From Cunninghamia lanceolata (lineage: Eukaryota; Streptophyta; Pinopsida; Cupressales; Cupressaceae), in the NCBI GenBank assembly GCA_027924645.1, contig BSBN01000763.1, forward strand, positions 3,100,001-3,164,000: DNA of 64,000 nucleotides, given 5' to 3'. Below, one piece after another: positions 60,340 through 64,000 of the stretch. A program made the translations under genes and the position numbers. The notes beneath the pieces are model-generated. The model was not told the DNA's origin. It saw only the letters and a list, made by a program, of their open reading frames with translations, and did no database searches. Position 1 is the stretch's first letter. Each line of letters opens with the position of its first letter.

Positions 60340-61460
60340 TTGAAGGTAGGGATTCCACCTCAGACCAATACTTCTAGTGATCAATCAAACATCCTAGGTT
60401 GGCTAAGAGGTCAACCACCTATTTACTTTCTCTATAAGTATGCATGATTTTAAAATTCCTAATTTTTTTTATAAGGTCCTTAGTAACTAAGATAATATTT
60501 TTAAGAGACTAGTTGCTAGAGGCCCTAGACTTCAAAATACCAATAATATTCTTGGAGTCTCCTTCAATCCTCAAGTCAGAGATATTATGATTTTTAGCCA
60601 GCTCTACATTGAGAAAGGTTATAAATGCTTTAGCATTATTAGTTTGGAATCTTAAGTTTTTAGCAAATATACTCCCCCTTGTTGTTCCTAAGCACACCTC
60701 CTCCACTAGCTTGCCCAAGATTTCTCTTAGAAGAATCATCAAAGTTGAGTTTAATCCATCCTGTATCTCATGGTTTCCTAACAGTAGCTCTTCTTTTCTT
60801 AATTTTGATAGTGTCTACATTATCAAGAGTGGATTGGATATTCCACTTTCTAGCAACTTCCCTCTCAATAGTCATAGGGAATATTTTGGGCATTTTGATT
60901 TGAGAGGAATCAAAATTCTCTTGAATGGCTTAGAAATTTTTTATTAGCACCACATTCTAGGGCCTATTTTTGTTTCTAAAGATCTTGTTATTTATTTCCT
61001 TCCAAATGTACCCTAGAAGAGATGTGGAAGAGTTTAGAACCAAACTTCTCTTATTATAGGATGAGAAAAAGGAGTAATTCAATTGGTTGCCAATAATTGG
61101 ACATCTTGAGGCCAAACACATTGGGTTTTGAACCTATTCAGAATAGTTTTCCTGCCATTCTAGGAAAAGGGGCACTTAATTAACAAATAATTAATGGATT
61201 CTCTAGCTTTTGCATAAAATACATCTATTAGCAAGAGAAAATCCCCTATTCTTATGATTTTCAATAGTGAGAATCTTACCATGATAGGTGGTCCACCAAA
61301 AAAAAAAATCTTGGGGATGAGATTGTGAGGGATGAGATTGTGATTCCATATACAGCTCTAGTTGAATTCTAGTGCAAGAAAGTTTATAAGAAAATTGAAA
61401 CCATTTTTCACTGAATGAAATCTAGTTGGGGTTGTAAACCAAACTATCTCATCCTGTCTA
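60340..61460 (-). pseudogene. LINE-type retrotransposon 3' fragment: zf-RVT and RNase H
   Basis: On the minus strand, 61335-61130 reads IPKIFFFWWTTYHGKILT, then NRGFSLANRCILCK and, after a frameshift, ESINYLLIKCPFS. This is the zinc-binding (zf-RVT) region that follows reverse transcriptase in plant LINEs. From about 60745 to 60350 comes an RNase H (RVT_3 type): TTRGSIFAKNLRFQTNNAKA, LRIEGDSKNIIGIL and MHTYRESK, then a stop and VVDLLANLG. The reverse transcriptase itself is not seen. Frameshifts and stops show it is dead. Confidence 0.75.
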
Positions 61461-62119
61461 AGAAATAAATAGAATACGAAAGGACTAATTCTAATAGTTA
61501 AATCATTCAAAGTAGCAATATCTGAAATACTTGGAAAGTTTCTAGAGTGTTAGAAATCTAAAACCAATGCATAACCCAAGAACGTTTTAAGAGAGATTCT
61601 AAGCTAGAAAAGCTATAAATACATAAACAAAAACAAAACTAGTGATTCTAAGAGATATGCAAATTTCAAGATGACAGAATTGCATTACAAGCTCAAAGAA
61701 GAAGCTACAAAAGATTGACGGAATTTCCTTATACAAGATGCAAAATACAAGCTAGGTAGTGAGTTTATATAGACCAGAGAGGGGTGGAGGTGGAAAAATT
61801 GACCAATAGGGAGAGACCACCAAAAGGTCTAAACATAGTAAATGTAATACCCTCGTAGATGGTGACACCTCAAACGACCCACTCACAATTAAAATCACTT
61901 TATTAACCTAAGAAAGACTAATAAAAGTGTAGGAAAAAGATTAATAAAAGTGTAGAAAAAACCTAGGAAATAGGAAAATAAATAACCCACTAGGGAAATA
62001 AAAACCTACACTAACACCATCCCTTAAGCATAGCTTAGGTGGGTGAAAAGATGGGTCCTAACAAATGAAGCCTGATGATGTACCCATGTATAAAGCTTTC
62101 CCTCCCAAGAGAAGAATCC
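61461..62119. other. Spacer without recognisable gene
   Basis: AT-rich. It contains TTTATATAG near 61766 in a stretch bounded by TGTTAGAAATC (61549) and GTCCTAACA (62063), reminiscent of LTR ends, but the flanks do not match. From about 62080 the sequence runs into the PPR array. Confidence 0.45.
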
Positions 62120-64000
62120 CCCACACACAAATAGAGAGAACACCCCCTAGAATAGACAAGGCATGTGAAATGTTTGAAATGATGCCTCAAAGAAATGATG
62201 TCTCATGGAATGCAATGATTGCAGTATATGCACAAAATAGATTTTTTTATAGGGCTTTAGAAACTTTCAAGAAATGTAATTGGTAGGAGTAAATCAAAAT
62301 TCCACAACCTTTGCCAGCAACTCCTTTCCTATGCCAAATGGGATCTTCAAAATAGGGTATGGACATCCATCAAAGCTTAAAAGATATGGGAATTTCATCT
62401 GATGTTGTATTTTCAACTACCCTAAGACATGTATGCAAAGTGTGGAAGCATAGACAAGGCATGCAAATTGTTTGACATGATGCCTCAAAGAAATGTTGTC
62501 TCATGGAATGCAATGATTGTAAGATACGAACAAAATGTTTTTTTGATAAGGCTTTAGAAACTTTCAAGAAAATGAAATTGGCGGGTGTAAAGCCAAATTA
62601 CACAACCTTAGCTAGCATCCTCCTTGTCTATGCCCAAATGGGATCTCCAGAACAGGGTATGGACATCCATCAAAGCATAAAGGATATGGTAATTTCATTA
62701 GATGTTGTAGTTACAACTACCATATGAGACATTTATGCAAAGTGTGGAAGCATAGATAAGGCACATGAATCGTTTGACATGATGGCTCAAAGAAATTCTA
62801 TCTCATGGAATGCAATGATTGCAAGACATGAACAAATGGTTTTTTTGATATGCTTTAGAAACTTTCAAGAAAATGCAATTGGTAGGTGTAAAGGCAAATT
62901 CCACAACCTTAACCAACATCCTCCTTGTCTATGCCCAAATGGGATATTTGGAACAGGGTATGAACATCTATCAAAGCATAAAGGATACGGGAATTTCATC
63001 AGATGTCATAGTTACAACTACCCTATGAGACATGTATGCAAAGTGTGGAAGCATATACAAGGCACATGAATTGTCTGACATGATGCCTCAAATAAATGTT
63101 GTCTTATGGAATGCAATGATTGCAAGATATGCACAAAATGTTTTTTGATAAGGATTTAGAAACTTTCAAGAAAATGCAATTGGTGGGTGTAAAGCCAAAT
63201 TCCACAACCATAGCCAACATCCTCCTTGTTTATGCCCAAATGGGATCTTTGAAACAGGGTATGGACATCCATTAAAGCATAAAGGATATTGGAATTTCAT
63301 CAGATGTTGTAGTTGTAACTACCCTATGAGACATGTATGCAAAGTGTGGAAGCATAGACAAGACATGTGAATTGTTTGACATGATCTCTCAAAGAAATGT
63401 TGTCTCACGGAATGCAATGATTGTAAGATATGCATAATTTTTTTTTTATAAGTCTTTAGAAACTTTCAAGAAAATGCAATTGGTGACTGTAAAGCCCAAG
63501 TTCCACAACCTTAGCCATCAGCCTCCTTGTCTATGCCCAAATGGGATCTTCAGAACAGGGTATGGGCATCTATCAAAGCATAAAGGATATGGGAATTTCA
63601 TCAGATGTTGTAGTTGTAACTGCCATATGAGAAATGTATGCAAAGTTTGGAAGCATAGGCAAGGCATGTGAACTATTTGACATGATGTCTCAAAGAAATG
63701 CTATCTCATGGAATGCAATGATTGCAAGATATACACAAAATGGATTTTTTGATAAGTCTTTAGAAACTTTCAAGAAAATGAAATTAGCGGTGTAATGTCA
63801 AATTCCACAACCTTAGCCAGCATCCTCCTTGTGTATGCCCAAATGGGATCTTCAGAATAGGGTATTTACATCCATCAAAGAATAAAGGATATAGGAATTT
63901 CATCAGATGTTGTAGTTGCAACTACCCTATGAGACATGTATGCAAAGTGTGGAAGCATAGACAAGGCGTCAACTATTTTAAATGACACCTCAAAGAAATG
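62120..64000 (+). pseudogene. Tandemly amplified PPR (PLS-type) pseudogene, runs off window
   Basis: After a divergent first unit (about 62140-62420), copies of a block begin at 62426, 62728, 63029, 63330, 63631 and 63933, spaced 302, 301, 301, 301 and 302 bp. Each block encodes one P-L-S triplet: [18 protein letters not shown], then [19 protein letters not shown], then [19 protein letters not shown], then QMGSEQGMDIHQSIKDM. A complete in-frame unit would be 303 bp (101 codons), so each copy is one or two bases short and the frame breaks in each unit. Stops such as TGA after TTTTL also recur. PPR proteins of this class act in organelle RNA editing, but this copy cannot be made. The longest open piece is 62779-63069 (96 codons). 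Confidence 0.88.

Noticed and set aside
61549..62063. Possible 515-bp solo LTR (TGTTAG...CTAACA with a TATA-like TTTATATAG)
   Set aside because: The flanking 5-mers (TAGAG and AATGA) do not match, and no second copy or primer site is in the window.
62426..64000. CRISPR-like regular array
   Set aside because: The 301-bp units are contiguous coding-type repeats with no spacers. They translate to PPR motifs in a plant-type context.

Overview
This window looks like intergenic DNA from a seed plant with a large, repeat-filled nuclear genome. A gymnosperm (conifer-like) source is most likely. The reasons are nested full-length LTR retrotransposons with very long LTRs, heavy C-to-T decay of older elements, degenerate TTTAGGG telomere-type repeats, and a tandemly amplified PLS-type pentatricopeptide (PPR) pseudogene. 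The species call is inference. I see no intact host gene, rRNA or tRNA.

Layout. (1) 1-18375: an old Ty1/copia element on the minus strand (copia A) is split by a young Ty3/gypsy element (gypsy 1, 330-15634, minus strand). Gypsy 1 has 5247-bp LTRs, a TCATA target duplication and a single long gag-pol frame ending in a chromodomain-like tail. (2) 18379-20660: a truncated plus-strand copia element (copia B). (3) 22793-32651: a decayed plus-strand copia element (copia C). Its reverse transcriptase is interrupted by a 3517-bp insertion (27660-31176) that carries an unassigned ORF in the opposite direction. (4) 33480-37456: an antisense PPR scrap, then CT/GA-rich and TTTAGGG-like low-complexity DNA, then a 68-bp palindrome. 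(5) 41232-45420: two decayed genes facing each other. One resembles an unassigned transposase-like family (DFxENY, SDxxxSQFK, HGKGxxDG motifs); the other is a plant mobile domain (PMD) protein. (6) 47402-59299: a second, old Ty3/gypsy element (gypsy 2) with roughly 3.5-kb LTRs and a GGCTA target duplication, riddled with stops. (7) 59305-61460: a minus-strand LINE 3' fragment (zf-RVT plus RNase H) and unassigned open frames. (8) 62120-64000: a tandem PPR array with a repeat of about 301 bp, frameshifted in each unit and running off the window.

How the parts relate. Insertion order can be read from the nesting: copia A is older than gypsy 1, copia C is older than its 3.5-kb insertion, and gypsy 2 landed in older sequence. 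Gypsy 1 is the only element with an intact long coding frame; I found just nine differences between its two LTRs by eye. In gypsy 2 and copia C, stops lie mostly where a CAG or CAA codon is expected and catalytic residues are lost through C-to-T or G-to-A changes, as expected for long-methylated silent elements. The best candidates for something undescribed are the convergent transposase-like/PMD pair, the 3.5-kb insertion with its unassigned ORF, and gypsy 1 with an intact polyprotein frame but no ATG at the expected gag start.
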